Source: Candidatus Fermentibacterota bacterium
GTDB lineage: Bacteria; Fermentibacterota; Fermentibacteria; Fermentibacterales; Fermentibacteraceae
Direction of reading: 5' to 3'
Assembly: GCA_002748705.1 (NCBI GenBank)
Contig: PDSZ01000019.1
Location: 21,672-85,671 of the forward strand
Length of the DNA stretch: 64,000 nucleotides
In this document: positions 23,569 to 33,441 of the stretch, piece after piece
Position numbering within the stretch: position 1 is the stretch's first letter
Layout of the letters: each line of letters starts with the position of its first letter
Notes under the pieces: generated by a model
What the model saw: only the letters and a program-made list of their open reading frames with translations
Databases searched by the model: none
Told to the model about the DNA's origin: nothing
Position numbers and translations under genes: made by a program

Positions 23569-24130
23569 GGCGCCTGGCTATCTGGGTGGCTATTATCTTG
23601 AGGGTTTCAGCAGGCCCTGAACCTCCCATGGCTACAGAGTCCACTGTGGGCCAATCGCGCCTGTTCAGATCAGAGTTCATTCTGCCGGTATCCATTATGC
23701 CGGGAAGGTCCCTCTTATTGAACTGCAGAACCATGGGAATCATCAATAGATCAATACCGTAACTTTTGAGGTTGTGTTCAAGGTCATCCATGCTGTTCAG
23801 GTTTGCCTCAACCCTCTCCTGCTGGCTGTCTGCCACAAACACAATACCGTCAACTCCGTCAAGAATAACCCTGCGGCTGAGGGCATAGTATGCCTGACCG
23901 GGAACGGAATACAGGTGCAGTTTGAGCAGTGAATCACCAATCCTTGCAAAATTAACAGGGAGGAAATCAAAGAAGACAGTTCGCTCGCATCTGGTGCAGA
24001 GAGTGACCAGACGGCCACGGTTCTCAGGAGCTATGAAATCCCGAATGCCTCTCAGGTTGGTGGTTTTTCCCGAAAGCCCCGGACCGTAATAGACGATCTT
24101 GTAGGCTATTTCATTGCCTGATTTATGCAC
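23552..24130 (-). CDS. MglA-like small GTPase (copy 1)
   Basis: 192-residue Ras-like GTPase of the bacterial MglA group, which sets polarity and gliding direction in Myxococcus. The P-loop is YGPGLSGKTTNL, the G3 region is LYSVPGQAYYALSRR, with VPG in place of DxxG as in MglA, and G4 is NKRDLP. The switch region FFDFLP is shared with copy 2 at 33442-34044. GTG 24130 has GGAGG upstream. It overlaps the STT3-like gene by 17 bases. The usual GAP, MglB (Roadblock), is not adjacent. Confidence 0.85.
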   Translation of the reverse strand: MHKSGNEIAYKIVYYGPGLSGKTTNLRGIRDFIAPENRGRLVTLCTRCERTVFFDFLPVNFARIGDSLLKLHLYSVPGQAYYALSRRVILDGVDGIVFVADSQQERVEANLNSMDDLEHNLKSYGIDLLMIPMVLQFNKRDLPGIMDTGRMNSDLNRRDWPTVDSVAMGGSGPAETLKIIATQIARRHARIG

Positions 24131-24165
24131 TTGCCCCCTCCAGCTGATGGTTCATTCAGAACCTC

Positions 24166-25485
24166 TTACAAAATATAACCTTCTTCACCGCTTCTTTCAA
24201 CCAGCCCGCTCAGCTTTTCTGCCACCTTTCTGCCGGTGAGTCTCGCCCTGCCTTTTATCAGATCAGGTGCGCCAAAGAGATAATCTTCCATGAGGTACGA
24301 AAGAACAGAGCGAAGACGCCTTGCCCCTATGTCCTCCTTCTCATTGTTCATGTACCTGGCTGCTGAAGCGATTTCATTTGCAGCGGAATCGTCCACCTTC
24401 AGAGTAACTCCATCAACTTCCAGAAGCTTCAGATACTGGTCAAGAATACAGTTCTCAGGCTCTGTGAGTATTCGCTTCAGATCCTCCTGGGAGAGCGGGT
24501 CCAGTGAAACCCTGAGAGGAAATCTGCCCTGAAGTTCCGGAATAAGGTCTGCAGGGCTGCTGCCGTGAAACGCTCCTGCTGCTATAAAGAGAATGTGGTC
24601 GGTCTTGACTGTACCATACTTGGTGGCAACTGTGCTTCCTTCAACAAGTGGAAGAAGATCTCTCTGAACTCCCATTCTTGACACATCAGGGCCGCTTCCA
24701 CCCTCTGAACCAATAATCTTGTCTATCTCGTCGATGAAGACTATCCCCTCTTCCTGGGCCAGTCTCAACCCCTCCATCACATGGTCTCCACCATCAAGCA
24801 GCCTGTTCATCTCTTCGTCGAAGAGGCGTTTTCTGGCATCAGAAACTTTTATTCGAACCTTTTTCCGTCTTCTTCCGATAACCTTGTCGAGCATCTTTTT
24901 CATCTGGTCATTCATCTGGTTGTCGAAACCCTGACCTGGAATCATGGGAAAAACTTCCACTCCCATGGACTGCTCTGCTATTGAGAGTTCAATCTGAACA
25001 TATTCCAGTCTCATACCGTCCAGCAGATCTTCAAGAACTGCCTCAGACTCCACATCTGGAACAGAAGACGATGCTTTAAGGGCTGCCAGAAGCCGTGTTC
25101 TAACCCTGGCTTCAGCCTCTGCCGTGCGGTTTTCCCTGGCCTTTTTTGTGGCAAGATTCACAGCTGAGCGAACAAGATCCCTGATGATTCCCTCAACATC
25201 CCTTCCCACATAACCTGTCTCAGTGTATTTTGTTGCTTCTACCTTTACAAAGGGAGCGCCTACCAGAGCAGCCATTCTTCTTGCTATCTCGGTTTTTCCA
25301 ACTCCTGTAGGTCCCATCATTATCATATTGCTGGGGTTTATCTCAGAGCGCATAGGCTCTTCAACCAGTCTTCTTCTGTAACGGTTGCGAAGAGCTATGG
25401 CAACTGTGCGCTTTGCGCCGTTCTGGCCAATGACATGCCTGTCAAGCCATTTCACCGTTTCAGCAGGGGTCATTACTTGCTGCAT
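24166..25485 (-). CDS. hslU: HslU ATPase, unfoldase subunit of HslUV protease
   Basis: AAA+ unfoldase that feeds proteins to HslV. The 439-residue length is standard. Walker A is GPTGVGKTEIARR, Walker B is IVFIDEIDKI, and the pore loop motif GYVGRDVEGI is present; the intermediate domain spans about residues 110-230. The C-terminal tail EGYIL fits the residues that dock into HslV. ATG 25485 overlaps the hslV stop by 13 bases; an internal ATG at 25473 is an alternative start. It follows hslV as in most genomes. Confidence 0.97.
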   Translation of the reverse strand: MQQVMTPAETVKWLDRHVIGQNGAKRTVAIALRNRYRRRLVEEPMRSEINPSNMIMMGPTGVGKTEIARRMAALVGAPFVKVEATKYTETGYVGRDVEGIIRDLVRSAVNLATKKARENRTAEAEARVRTRLLAALKASSSVPDVESEAVLEDLLDGMRLEYVQIELSIAEQSMGVEVFPMIPGQGFDNQMNDQMKKMLDKVIGRRRKKVRIKVSDARKRLFDEEMNRLLDGGDHVMEGLRLAQEEGIVFIDEIDKIIGSEGGSGPDVSRMGVQRDLLPLVEGSTVATKYGTVKTDHILFIAAGAFHGSSPADLIPELQGRFPLRVSLDPLSQEDLKRILTEPENCILDQYLKLLEVDGVTLKVDDSAANEIASAARYMNNEKEDIGARRLRSVLSYLMEDYLFGAPDLIKGRARLTGRKVAEKLSGLVERSGEEGYIL

Positions 25486-26012
25486 ATTTCCTCCGACTGA
25501 ACCTCACCGCCTGTGTAGATACAGATATCGCAGGCTATTCTGATTGACTCAGCTGCAAGTTTCAGCGGACCCATTCTGGTATGCCTGTCCAGTGCCCTGG
25601 CTGCAGCTATGGCATATGGAGAACCTGAACCTACAGAAACTATTCCATCCGGAGCTTCCACAACCTCCCCTGATCCGCCTATTATCAGTGCATGAGATCT
25701 GTCCACTGCTGCAAGCATGGCATTCAGTTCTCTCAGGTATTTGTCTGCTCTCCATTCCCTTGCAAGCTCAACTGAAGCCCTGGGAAGGTTTCCTCTGAAA
25801 GCCTCCAGCTTTTCCTCAAGCCTTTCCACAAGGGCGAATGCATCTGCTCCAGCGCCGGAGAATCCAACCAGTACCGACCCGCCGCAGAGTTTTCTTATTT
25901 TTTTGGCAGACATCTTGAGAATAGTCTCCCCCAGTGTAACCTGTCCGTCTGCAGCCATTGCCGCAGTTCCGTTTCTTACAATGCCCAGCACTGTTGTAGA
26001 ACGAAAATCCAT
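25473..26012 (-). CDS. hslV: HslV peptidase subunit of HslUV protease
   Basis: Threonine peptidase forming the proteasome-like double ring of HslUV. 179 residues from ATG 26012: MDFRSTTVLGIVRNG, where the TT pair is the conserved active-site region. A short propeptide must be removed to free the catalytic Thr, as in Bacillus ClpQ-type proteins. MAADGQVTLG and GSGSPYAIAAARA are typical family blocks. ATG 26012 begins one base after the preceding gene's stop codon (26014-26016); a longer reading frame would overlap that gene. Confidence 0.95.
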   Translation of the reverse strand: MDFRSTTVLGIVRNGTAAMAADGQVTLGETILKMSAKKIRKLCGGSVLVGFSGAGADAFALVERLEEKLEAFRGNLPRASVELAREWRADKYLRELNAMLAAVDRSHALIIGGSGEVVEAPDGIVSVGSGSPYAIAAARALDRHTRMGPLKLAAESIRIACDICIYTGGEVQSEEICSK

Positions 26013-26013
26013 A

Positions 26014-28926
26014 TTAACTCCCGCTTCTGCCTGTGAAACATGCGTTCCACGCTTCAGCATGGTCCATCTCCATTGATGTAACCATCACATTCCATGCCAG
26101 AGCAGGGTAACCGCTGTCAATGAGAAGCTGACTTCTGGCCTCCGGAGAGAATGATTTCATTGCGATTATGTACCATAGCGCAGTCTGACGGGCAAGTTCA
26201 GGGTCTTCGATTAATCTTTCCGCAAGCATGGCAACCGCCTGTCTGTCCTCTTCAGCAGGAAGTTCCGGACCCAGTATTGCTCCTGCGGAAACAGCAGCTA
26301 TCACATTGCCCAGTGAGGCCAGACCTACCATTTCCGTTATTACCATTGATCCGTCCAGATCACTGCGCCACTGGAGTTCAGCGCTGTTCTGATCCATACT
26401 GCCTATAACAGAGGCAAGTGCTGTGTCCATGATGCTGAGCCCTGAAGTCAATGGACTGTAAATGGTTGATCTGTCCACCATTTCCTCCATAAGACTGAAA
26501 AGAGCCTCATCGCACCCCGAAGAGGCTATTTCACCAAGCACCTGTCTGGCAGTGATGTAATCGCCAAAAGCAAGAGAAGCTTCAATTCTTATCCACTCGT
26601 GTTCAGGTGATCCGTCGCTGATGGAATCAATAACGCTCAGGAACGCCTCTGCCTGTTCAAACTCATCGGCAACTGCAGCCAGCTTGCCCATTTCAGCCTG
26701 AATTTGAATATCCTCAGCCCAGGGCTCCATGAACGATATCTGCTCTTCAACATACTCTCTGGCTGCAGAAAGCCCTTCAGTTCCCATCAGCACCCGAGCC
26801 TTGATCAATGCCACACTGGACATGATAAGCGCCCACTGCTCAGGCATTGCGCTGAACAGGTTTTCAGCCATAGCCAGAGACGAGAGTGCTCTTTCTGAAT
26901 CACCGGAGGCGAGAAACTGACCGGCCATCCTGCTGTAGCAGCTGGCATAGTTGCGAGCTATCTGAACAGCCTGATCATCCTTGTAGACACCAGGGTCAGT
27001 CAGGCCTGTTGTGAGGTAGTTCTGTGATTTTTCCCAGCCGAAATCGGGGTTTACTTCTGTTCTAACAGGAGAATCCATAATCTGGAATGTAATACCCTGC
27101 ATCTGAAGGTAATCCTGCACATACTTCCTGTTGTCCGAGGCCACAGTACCTGCTATAACAACTTCTCTTCCGTGAATGTCCCTGTTCTTCACCATATTGA
27201 TCAGCAGAAGGTCCTGCATCGGCACCGATCCCTGATTACCTCTGCCAAGGCTGGGTACAGTAATGGCTAATTCACCATGTTCCATAACCCATGGCCATGA
27301 GGAATTAAAGGTATCATCCAGAATAGTTCTTTCCAGAGGTGATGTCACAGGCATTCCATCACTGGTGACATGGAAGAAATTGGGGCCCCAGATAAACACC
27401 GGCTCCATTGAGTCAACAAGCTCAGGATCGTAGCTGAGCAGAAGCGGATCTTTTTCCATGAGCTGTTTCATGTACCACCTGGTGTTCATAAGACTAAGGT
27501 TGGATATAATAACATCCCGCCTTACACCAAGAACTCCCTGGGCAAACCACAGAGGGAATGTGTCATTGTCGCCGTTGGTTATTATCACTGCGTTTTCAGG
27601 GCAGGATTCCAGCAGATTGATACCATAATCCCTTGCTGCATAGTCCCCTGATCTGTCGCACATGTGCCAGTTGGCAGCCAGTGCAGTGAGGGGAAAAAAC
27701 ATCAGTATCCAGGCGAACCTTCTTGCACCGGACTTTTTAAGATTCTTGAAAAGCGATCCTGCACCGATCATTGAGAGCACCGCAAAAAAGATGAAAGAGG
27801 CTCCGAAGAAGTAATCCCTCTCCCTGACTTCACCAAGGGCAGTACCTTCAGGGCCGGTTTTGAAGTTCAGGTAAACAACAAAAGCAAAGCTTGCCATAAA
27901 GAATGTGAGCCCCAGAAGAACCAGAAGATCTTTTCGTCCGGCTCCAAGAGCAAAGAGACCTGTCAGCGCTAGAAGCGCAAGACCAAGCCACAGGAAAGCC
28001 CACAGCACTCCTCCAGGTGACCCCATTGGATCAGTCCAGGCGGAGGGTTTGCCTATCTGCCAGGAGAGGTATTCCCTGAAGAGTCCAAGCTGCTCACCGA
28101 AGGGACCCTTTCTGTCCAGTATGGATACCTGACCGTACTGTTCCCTCTCCAGAGCTTTTCTGAACTCGGTCCACCGACAGGGGTTGGTCTCGTTTATCTC
28201 CGGATTCTGTATGGCTCTCAGGGGCATATAAAGGTGAACGCTGAAAGCCAGCACCATGAATGTGAGAAAAACCACAATGAAAGAAGGGTTCTTCCACTCA
28301 AAAGCCTTTTTCCGAATTGCATAGAGAATGTACATGGAAACTATGGGAAGAACAACAATAAGGGCGCTGAGGTGGTTGCCTATTGAAAGGGTCATAAGGT
28401 AACCTGTGAGCAGAAGCTGCTTTCCTGCAGGTCTGTTATGCAGACGCCTCTCTATCCAAAGGTCGAAAACCCAGAGTATCAGCATGGAGAGAAGACCTGC
28501 CATTGCGTAGGTCTCTGCTGCGTTGTTGTTTCTCCAGACAGTGTAGCTGAACCCTGCCAGAAGAGCTGCAGCAGCAGAGACAGGACGGTAGAGCCAGGGC
28601 TCCAGGTTCATTCTGGAAGACCATCTCTGCACAAGCCTTGCGGTAAGGCCTATGGTAACAGTTCCTGCAAGGGCGCACATAAGGTTGACCCTTGCGGCCA
28701 CTGAAGGCATAAACCCGAAAAGCAGTGTGCTGAACCTTCCCATAAGAACAAAGAAGGGAACCCCCGGCGGGTGAGGTATCCCTGCAACCCATGAGCAGGT
28801 TATGTACTCGCCGCTGTCCCAGAAACTCACCGAAGGGGCAAGTGTCAGCAGGTAAACGATGAATGCGGCAAGGGCGGCTGCCGCAGCTATCATTCTGTCC
28901 ACATTAACGGTCTCTCTGAAATTCAC
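26014..28926 (-). CDS. DUF2723 membrane protein (GT117, TMEM260-like)
   Basis: 970 residues. The N-terminal DUF2723 block is clear: TLAPSVSFWDSGEYITCSWV and GIPHPPGVPFFVLMGR, with the catalytic-type Asp/Glu of GT-C enzymes. About 12 membrane helices extend to residue 430, followed by a soluble domain with an NGDNDTFPLW motif and a TPR-like helical C-terminus (about 640-960). The family includes human TMEM260, an O-mannosyltransferase, and Bacteroidetes proteins suspected of protein O-glycosylation. It starts with GTG overlapping the xerC stop. It is inserted between xerC and hslV, which are neighbours in Firmicutes. Confidence 0.85.
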   Translation of the reverse strand: MNFRETVNVDRMIAAAAALAAFIVYLLTLAPSVSFWDSGEYITCSWVAGIPHPPGVPFFVLMGRFSTLLFGFMPSVAARVNLMCALAGTVTIGLTARLVQRWSSRMNLEPWLYRPVSAAAALLAGFSYTVWRNNNAAETYAMAGLLSMLILWVFDLWIERRLHNRPAGKQLLLTGYLMTLSIGNHLSALIVVLPIVSMYILYAIRKKAFEWKNPSFIVVFLTFMVLAFSVHLYMPLRAIQNPEINETNPCRWTEFRKALEREQYGQVSILDRKGPFGEQLGLFREYLSWQIGKPSAWTDPMGSPGGVLWAFLWLGLALLALTGLFALGAGRKDLLVLLGLTFFMASFAFVVYLNFKTGPEGTALGEVRERDYFFGASFIFFAVLSMIGAGSLFKNLKKSGARRFAWILMFFPLTALAANWHMCDRSGDYAARDYGINLLESCPENAVIITNGDNDTFPLWFAQGVLGVRRDVIISNLSLMNTRWYMKQLMEKDPLLLSYDPELVDSMEPVFIWGPNFFHVTSDGMPVTSPLERTILDDTFNSSWPWVMEHGELAITVPSLGRGNQGSVPMQDLLLINMVKNRDIHGREVVIAGTVASDNRKYVQDYLQMQGITFQIMDSPVRTEVNPDFGWEKSQNYLTTGLTDPGVYKDDQAVQIARNYASCYSRMAGQFLASGDSERALSSLAMAENLFSAMPEQWALIMSSVALIKARVLMGTEGLSAAREYVEEQISFMEPWAEDIQIQAEMGKLAAVADEFEQAEAFLSVIDSISDGSPEHEWIRIEASLAFGDYITARQVLGEIASSGCDEALFSLMEEMVDRSTIYSPLTSGLSIMDTALASVIGSMDQNSAELQWRSDLDGSMVITEMVGLASLGNVIAAVSAGAILGPELPAEEDRQAVAMLAERLIEDPELARQTALWYIIAMKSFSPEARSQLLIDSGYPALAWNVMVTSMEMDHAEAWNACFTGRSGS

Positions 28927-29810
28927 TTCTTCTCCCTGGGGTGAGTCTTCATGTAAACACCCTTAAGTTTTTCAGTGGTCAGGTGGGTGTATATCTGTGT
29001 AGTTCCTATCCCTTTATGTCCGAGCAGTTCCTGCACAGTTCTTATATCTGCCCCTGCATCAAGAAGGTGTGTGGCAAAACTGTGCCTGAATGTGTGGGGA
29101 GTGGCCCCTGCGGCTCTGGCCGCTCTGCTCACTCCATCTGTTACAATACGCCTGATATCCCTCGGGTCAAGTTTTCTGCCGCGAACGCTTATGAAAACTG
29201 TTCCCGGGTCTTCTCCCCTGAGAAGCTCGCGGCGAACCTCAAGCCACCTTGAAAGCCAACGACAGGTTCCCTCAGGAATAGGTGTTATTCGCTCACGGCG
29301 ACCTTTTCCCAGCACCCTTATGGTCATTTCATCTGTGTCCACATTGCCTGTGAGCAGCGATGCTGCTTCTGCGGCTCTGAGGCCGGCTCCGTAGAGAACC
29401 TCAAGTACTGTACGATTCCGTACACCGGCAGTTTTGGAGGTATCAAACGATGTAAGAACCTTTTTAACTTCTTCAACACCCAGAAACCCTGGAAGAGGGA
29501 TTTTTGCACAAGGGGGCTTTATCGCCGCTGCTGTATCTGTTTCAGACCGTCCGGTTCTGTACATCCAGGCTGAGAAGGTTCTGAAACAGCTCACCATTCG
29601 GGCAATACTCCTTCTGGAAAGACCTGAAGCAGACCTTCTCATTATGTATTCCCTCATTGATTCAGTGGAAACAGGAGTTGAATCAGGTTTGGTTTTAAGG
29701 TAGTCGCCTATTTGAACCGAATAAGCCCGCACTGTCAGAGGCGAGAGGCCTCTGCCATGCTCAAGCTCATCGGTGAACGACTGCAGGATCAGTCTGTCTT
29801 CTTCCTGCAA
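28923..29810 (-). CDS. xerC: Tyrosine recombinase, XerC/XerD type
   Basis: 295-residue site-specific recombinase that resolves chromosome dimers. The SAM-like N-terminal domain covers residues 1-95. Catalytic residues are visible in order: Arg in YGAGLRAAEAASLL, Lys in VLGKGRRERITPI, His-x2-Arg in HTFRHSFATHLLDAG, His in LLGHKGIGTTQ and the nucleophilic Tyr in IYTHL. The position downstream of topA and near hslVU matches the topA-codV(xerC)-hslV-hslU order of Bacillus, so I name it xerC; XerD or XerA are possible. The start overlaps the topA 3' end by 22 bases. Confidence 0.9.
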   Translation of the reverse strand: MQEEDRLILQSFTDELEHGRGLSPLTVRAYSVQIGDYLKTKPDSTPVSTESMREYIMRRSASGLSRRSIARMVSCFRTFSAWMYRTGRSETDTAAAIKPPCAKIPLPGFLGVEEVKKVLTSFDTSKTAGVRNRTVLEVLYGAGLRAAEAASLLTGNVDTDEMTIRVLGKGRRERITPIPEGTCRWLSRWLEVRRELLRGEDPGTVFISVRGRKLDPRDIRRIVTDGVSRAARAAGATPHTFRHSFATHLLDAGADIRTVQELLGHKGIGTTQIYTHLTTEKLKGVYMKTHPREKK

Positions 29811-31972
29811 TTGGGACAGTACACTCCCTTCTTTCGCTGTTCAAGCAGAGGAAAACCGCACCTGGGACACCTGCGGTCAATTGGTCTGTTCCACATGGAG
29901 TACCGGCAGTCAGGGTATCTGCTGCATGAATAGAAGACCCTGCCTTTTCGGGATGTCCTTTCCACCAGCACACCTGAACAGCCCTCCTCAGGGCATGAAA
30001 CCCCTGCAGGTAAAGGCCCTTTGTAGTCGCATGCACTGCAGACTGCATACCTGCCGTACCTGCCCCTTCTAACTGAGAGTTTTTCACCGCATACAGGGCA
30101 TGGAGCAGCAGCTTTCCCGCTGCTATCATCTTCCACCGGCTTTGTATACCTGCAGCCTGGGAACCCGGGACACGCAAGGAACTTTCCGTACTTACTTATT
30201 TTCTCCACCAGGTTGCGACCGCATTCAGGGCACTTCTCGGTAGTTTCCCTTGCCAGTGACGCCTTTACTTCAGGAAGCTTCTGCATGGCACTTTCAAGGG
30301 AAGCTGCAAGCGGTCTGTAAAGCTCTGCTACAGCATCTTTATACTCTTTTCTGCCTGAAGCTATCATGTCCAGAAGCTCTTCCATTCTGGCAGTGAAGTC
30401 GATCTGGAAGATGTGAGGAAAGAGTCTGGTAAGAAGGTCTGAAGTGACCATTCCAACCTCTGAAGGGATCAGCTTCTTTTCCGATACTTCCGTATATCCC
30501 CTCTTCTTCAGAGTGGCAATGATCGACACATAGGTTGAGGGACGGCCTATGCCGAGCTTCTTCATCTCTGAAACCAGCCCGGCTTCTGTGAACCTTGCCG
30601 GAGGTTTGGTGAACTTCTGTTCGGTGTTTATATCAAGAAGCTCCACAGGCCCCCTGGAAACATCAGGAATGGGAGAGGTAACACTTATCTGACCAGGGTC
30701 AACCGCTGCAAATCCTCTGGAAGCAACCTTCTGCCCCACAGTGCGGAAAACAAGGGAACCGCCGGTTGTTGTAACCGTTGTCTCTGCTATTACCGCCTCT
30801 TTCATCTGCGTGGCAATAAACCTGTTCCATATGAGGGTGTAAAGTTTCAGGTGCCTTGAATCCAGCAGACCCTTCAGGCTATCAGGGGTTCTTTTGGGAT
30901 CGGTGGGGCGAATGGCTTCGTGGGCATCCTGAGCGCCGCCGCTGGAACGGTATCTTCGCGGTTTCTCAGAGAGGGCTTCAGCACCCCACTTATCCTTTAT
31001 GTATTCTCTGCAGCCATCTAACGCAGAGGGCTCTATTCTTACAGAATCGGTACGCATATAGGTTATGAGACCTGTGGTCTCGCCGTCTATTTCAAAACCT
31101 TCATAGAGATCCTGGGCAAGGCGCATTGTGGCAGATGGAGAGAAGGATAGCCTGGAGGATGCTGTAACCTGCAATGAACTGGTAATGAAAGGAGGAGAAG
31201 GCTTTCTTCTGCGAAGCTTTTCTTCAATGTCAGTTATCTCCCATGAAGCTTTCTTTGCAAGCTGAAGAACTGAATCGGCGTCTTTCCGGTTTTTCGGTGA
31301 ATACTTCTCACCATCTGCCCTCTTGCCATTTTGGCGAAAAAGCCTGCCTGTGTATTCTTCACTCTTGCTGCGGAATCGGGCGGTAACAGGCCAGAACTCC
31401 ACAGGGGTAAAGCTCTTGATAGCTTTTTCTCTCTCAGATATGAGCATCAGGGCAACTGTCTGGACTCTTCCTGCACTGAGCCCCTTCCCCACCGTTCGCC
31501 ACAGGTAGGGGCTTACTCTGTATCCAACCAGCCTGTCCATAACCCGCCTTGCCTGCTGGGCATCAACAAGGTCCATGTCTATGTCCGAAGCGCTTTTTGC
31601 CGCGATCTGCACTGCGCTTCTGGTTATGGCGTTGAAACGAATACGGTAGAATTTTCTTTCAGGGGCCTGAAGCAGCCTTGAGATGTGCCAGCAGATAGCC
31701 TCTCCTTCACGGTCAGGGTCTGCTGCAAGATAGATGCTTTTATAGCCTCCTGCTGTCTTTCTCAGCCTGGCTACAGAAGCCCTTTTGTCTGGAAGAATGG
31801 TGTATGCCGGTTCAAGTGTGTCAAGATTGACACCAATTCTGTTTTTGGGAAGGTCCCTCACATGACCATTGGACGCGACAACATCCCAGCCCCTGCCCAG
31901 ATAGTTCTTGAGGCTCTTCGCTTTTGCAGGAGACTCAATGATAACCAGTCTCCTCTCCTTTTTATCAGCCAT
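29789..31972 (-). CDS. topA: DNA topoisomerase I
   Basis: Type IA topoisomerase that relaxes negative supercoils. 727 residues: Toprim domain at the start (VIESPAKAKSLKNYLG; LAADPDREGEAICWH), catalytic Tyr in GLITYMRTDSVRIEPSAL near residue 300, and a cysteine-rich tail from about 570. The tail has four CxxC-based zinc ribbons: CPECGRN...CPGFPGC, CPVCGEK...CSACDY, CPEEGCSG...CSRYPDC and CPRCGFP...CPNC. This is a full-length enzyme with a generous set of DNA-binding ribbons. AGGAG lies about ten bases before ATG 31972. Confidence 0.97.
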   Translation of the reverse strand: MADKKERRLVIIESPAKAKSLKNYLGRGWDVVASNGHVRDLPKNRIGVNLDTLEPAYTILPDKRASVARLRKTAGGYKSIYLAADPDREGEAICWHISRLLQAPERKFYRIRFNAITRSAVQIAAKSASDIDMDLVDAQQARRVMDRLVGYRVSPYLWRTVGKGLSAGRVQTVALMLISEREKAIKSFTPVEFWPVTARFRSKSEEYTGRLFRQNGKRADGEKYSPKNRKDADSVLQLAKKASWEITDIEEKLRRRKPSPPFITSSLQVTASSRLSFSPSATMRLAQDLYEGFEIDGETTGLITYMRTDSVRIEPSALDGCREYIKDKWGAEALSEKPRRYRSSGGAQDAHEAIRPTDPKRTPDSLKGLLDSRHLKLYTLIWNRFIATQMKEAVIAETTVTTTGGSLVFRTVGQKVASRGFAAVDPGQISVTSPIPDVSRGPVELLDINTEQKFTKPPARFTEAGLVSEMKKLGIGRPSTYVSIIATLKKRGYTEVSEKKLIPSEVGMVTSDLLTRLFPHIFQIDFTARMEELLDMIASGRKEYKDAVAELYRPLAASLESAMQKLPEVKASLARETTEKCPECGRNLVEKISKYGKFLACPGFPGCRYTKPVEDDSSGKAAAPCPVCGEKLSVRRGRYGRYAVCSACDYKGPLPAGVSCPEEGCSGVLVERTSRKGRVFYSCSRYPDCRYSMWNRPIDRRCPRCGFPLLEQRKKGVYCPNCRKKTD

Positions 31973-32001
31973 TCGGAGATACTCCTGTTTTGGTCAGACA
32001 G

Positions 32002-33441
32002 TCAGTTTCCGATAAGCCATTCGGTCACAGGACCGGTTATGGCGCTCCAGCAGTCTTCTCTGTAACTGAGAAGGTTCTGGAACATACTCGGATTGAGAAC
32101 GCCCTGCACATCCTGGAAGGATTCAGCCACAAGACTCCATACAACAACACTCTGAAAGCGGTTTTCCCTGTAGATAAGAACAAGCTGGTCTATGTTGGAA
32201 GGAGTAAGCCAGTCTGCTGCGCAGCGCATCAGGTCCATTCTGGTTTCAAGCCCGACAGGATGAGTGATTACCAGAACCAGAACAGATGTTGAGTCGTGCC
32301 ATGCCAGCAGGGCACCGTCGTCAATTGCCACAGGAACTCCCGCTGCAAGCACAGAGAGCTGTCCGGTTATCATATCAGACTCACGACTGAGCAACTGGGC
32401 ACCGGATACGGATCGTGGAATTGAAGACCTGAGTTCTATCTCACAGGGGGCCTCCACAGAAGAATACTCCTCAGCAAGTTCAAGCCTCCTGATAGCATAG
32501 GGATCAGCAAAGGAGCGGTTCCCGGCAGTCTCGTCGGAGGTTTCATCAGCTATATCTTCCGTCTGGAGTGTATCCGGCTGAAGGGTCTGTAATGAGTCCT
32601 CATCTGCTGTTGCTGCAGTGCCATCCTCAGGTTCAGTGATAACAGCAGTTGAATCTGTTGAATCGCTGAACATGTTCACAGGATCGGCAATGTAGAAAAC
32701 AGTCCCGATAACAACCACCGACAACAGGACAACAAGAACAGTCTTAAGAAAAGATGAGCCTCCGGAGGACTGTTTCTTTTCAACATCAGAATTTATTACA
32801 GGTTTCTGAACAGTCTTCCTCTCCACACCGTGATTCGCATGGGCTACAGCCTTACCTGAAGTTGCACACTTGTTGCACACATGGGCTATTCTGTCGAAAC
32901 AGTTCTTGCAGGTAAGGTCACCGCAGGTTCTGCATGGAGCAAGACGCTCTCCGTCCACAGGGGTTCTGCCGCAGATATGACATCTGGTAGTGTGTCTTAT
33001 CTCATCGCCTGCTGATGTGATGAGAATATCCTCCTCATCATCTTCCAGGGGCGAATCTTCTTCAGGGTCGTCATCAACAGAATAGTCTTCATAGTCATCA
33101 TCTGTATCGTCGGCGACATCTTCATCCTCCGAAATCTCATAATCATCATAAGCAGAAGGTCTGGAGACATCCTTTATATCATCTTTAACGGTTCCGGCGT
33201 CCTGGGGAGCATCATCATCAAACCTGGGAAGAAGATCAATGTAAGGGTAAAGATCCTTCTGAATAACCCTGGCTTCAGCCATAGGAACAGCTTCCCGAAT
33301 AACAGACGGAGAACTTTCAACCGCTTTCTCCGCTTCATCAACTGAAAGATCAAGGCTGGTGACAAGAAGTTTGAGAACCTTCCGTTTCTCCTCTTCTCTG
33401 CCAAGTCTTACAAGCAGCAGATCAACAAGAGATTCGCTCAT
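32002..33441 (-). CDS. Zinc-finger, acidic, single-pass membrane protein
   Basis: 479 residues in five parts: a helical N-terminus (1-72), a very acidic stretch (about 73-150, with runs such as DDTDDDYEDYSVDDDPEEDS), a cysteine-rich module with eight Cys in CxxC pairs (CHICGRTPVDG, CRTCGDLTCKNC, CNKC; about 155-195) and a membrane helix (about 232-252). An outer domain of about 220 residues follows. The zinc module is cytoplasmic by charge. I recognise no family. It directly follows an MglA-like GTPase (ATG follows its stop), so it may be the membrane partner of that GTPase. Confidence 0.7.
   Translation of the reverse strand: MSESLVDLLLVRLGREEEKRKVLKLLVTSLDLSVDEAEKAVESSPSVIREAVPMAEARVIQKDLYPYIDLLPRFDDDAPQDAGTVKDDIKDVSRPSAYDDYEISEDEDVADDTDDDYEDYSVDDDPEEDSPLEDDEEDILITSAGDEIRHTTRCHICGRTPVDGERLAPCRTCGDLTCKNCFDRIAHVCNKCATSGKAVAHANHGVERKTVQKPVINSDVEKKQSSGGSSFLKTVLVVLLSVVVIGTVFYIADPVNMFSDSTDSTAVITEPEDGTAATADEDSLQTLQPDTLQTEDIADETSDETAGNRSFADPYAIRRLELAEEYSSVEAPCEIELRSSIPRSVSGAQLLSRESDMITGQLSVLAAGVPVAIDDGALLAWHDSTSVLVLVITHPVGLETRMDLMRCAADWLTPSNIDQLVLIYRENRFQSVVVWSLVAESFQDVQGVLNPSMFQNLLSYREDCWSAITGPVTEWLIGN

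Noticed and set aside
28923..29810. Tyrosine recombinase as integrase of a mobile island
   Set aside because: Its linkage to topA and hslVU and its full XerC-type length argue for the housekeeping recombinase.
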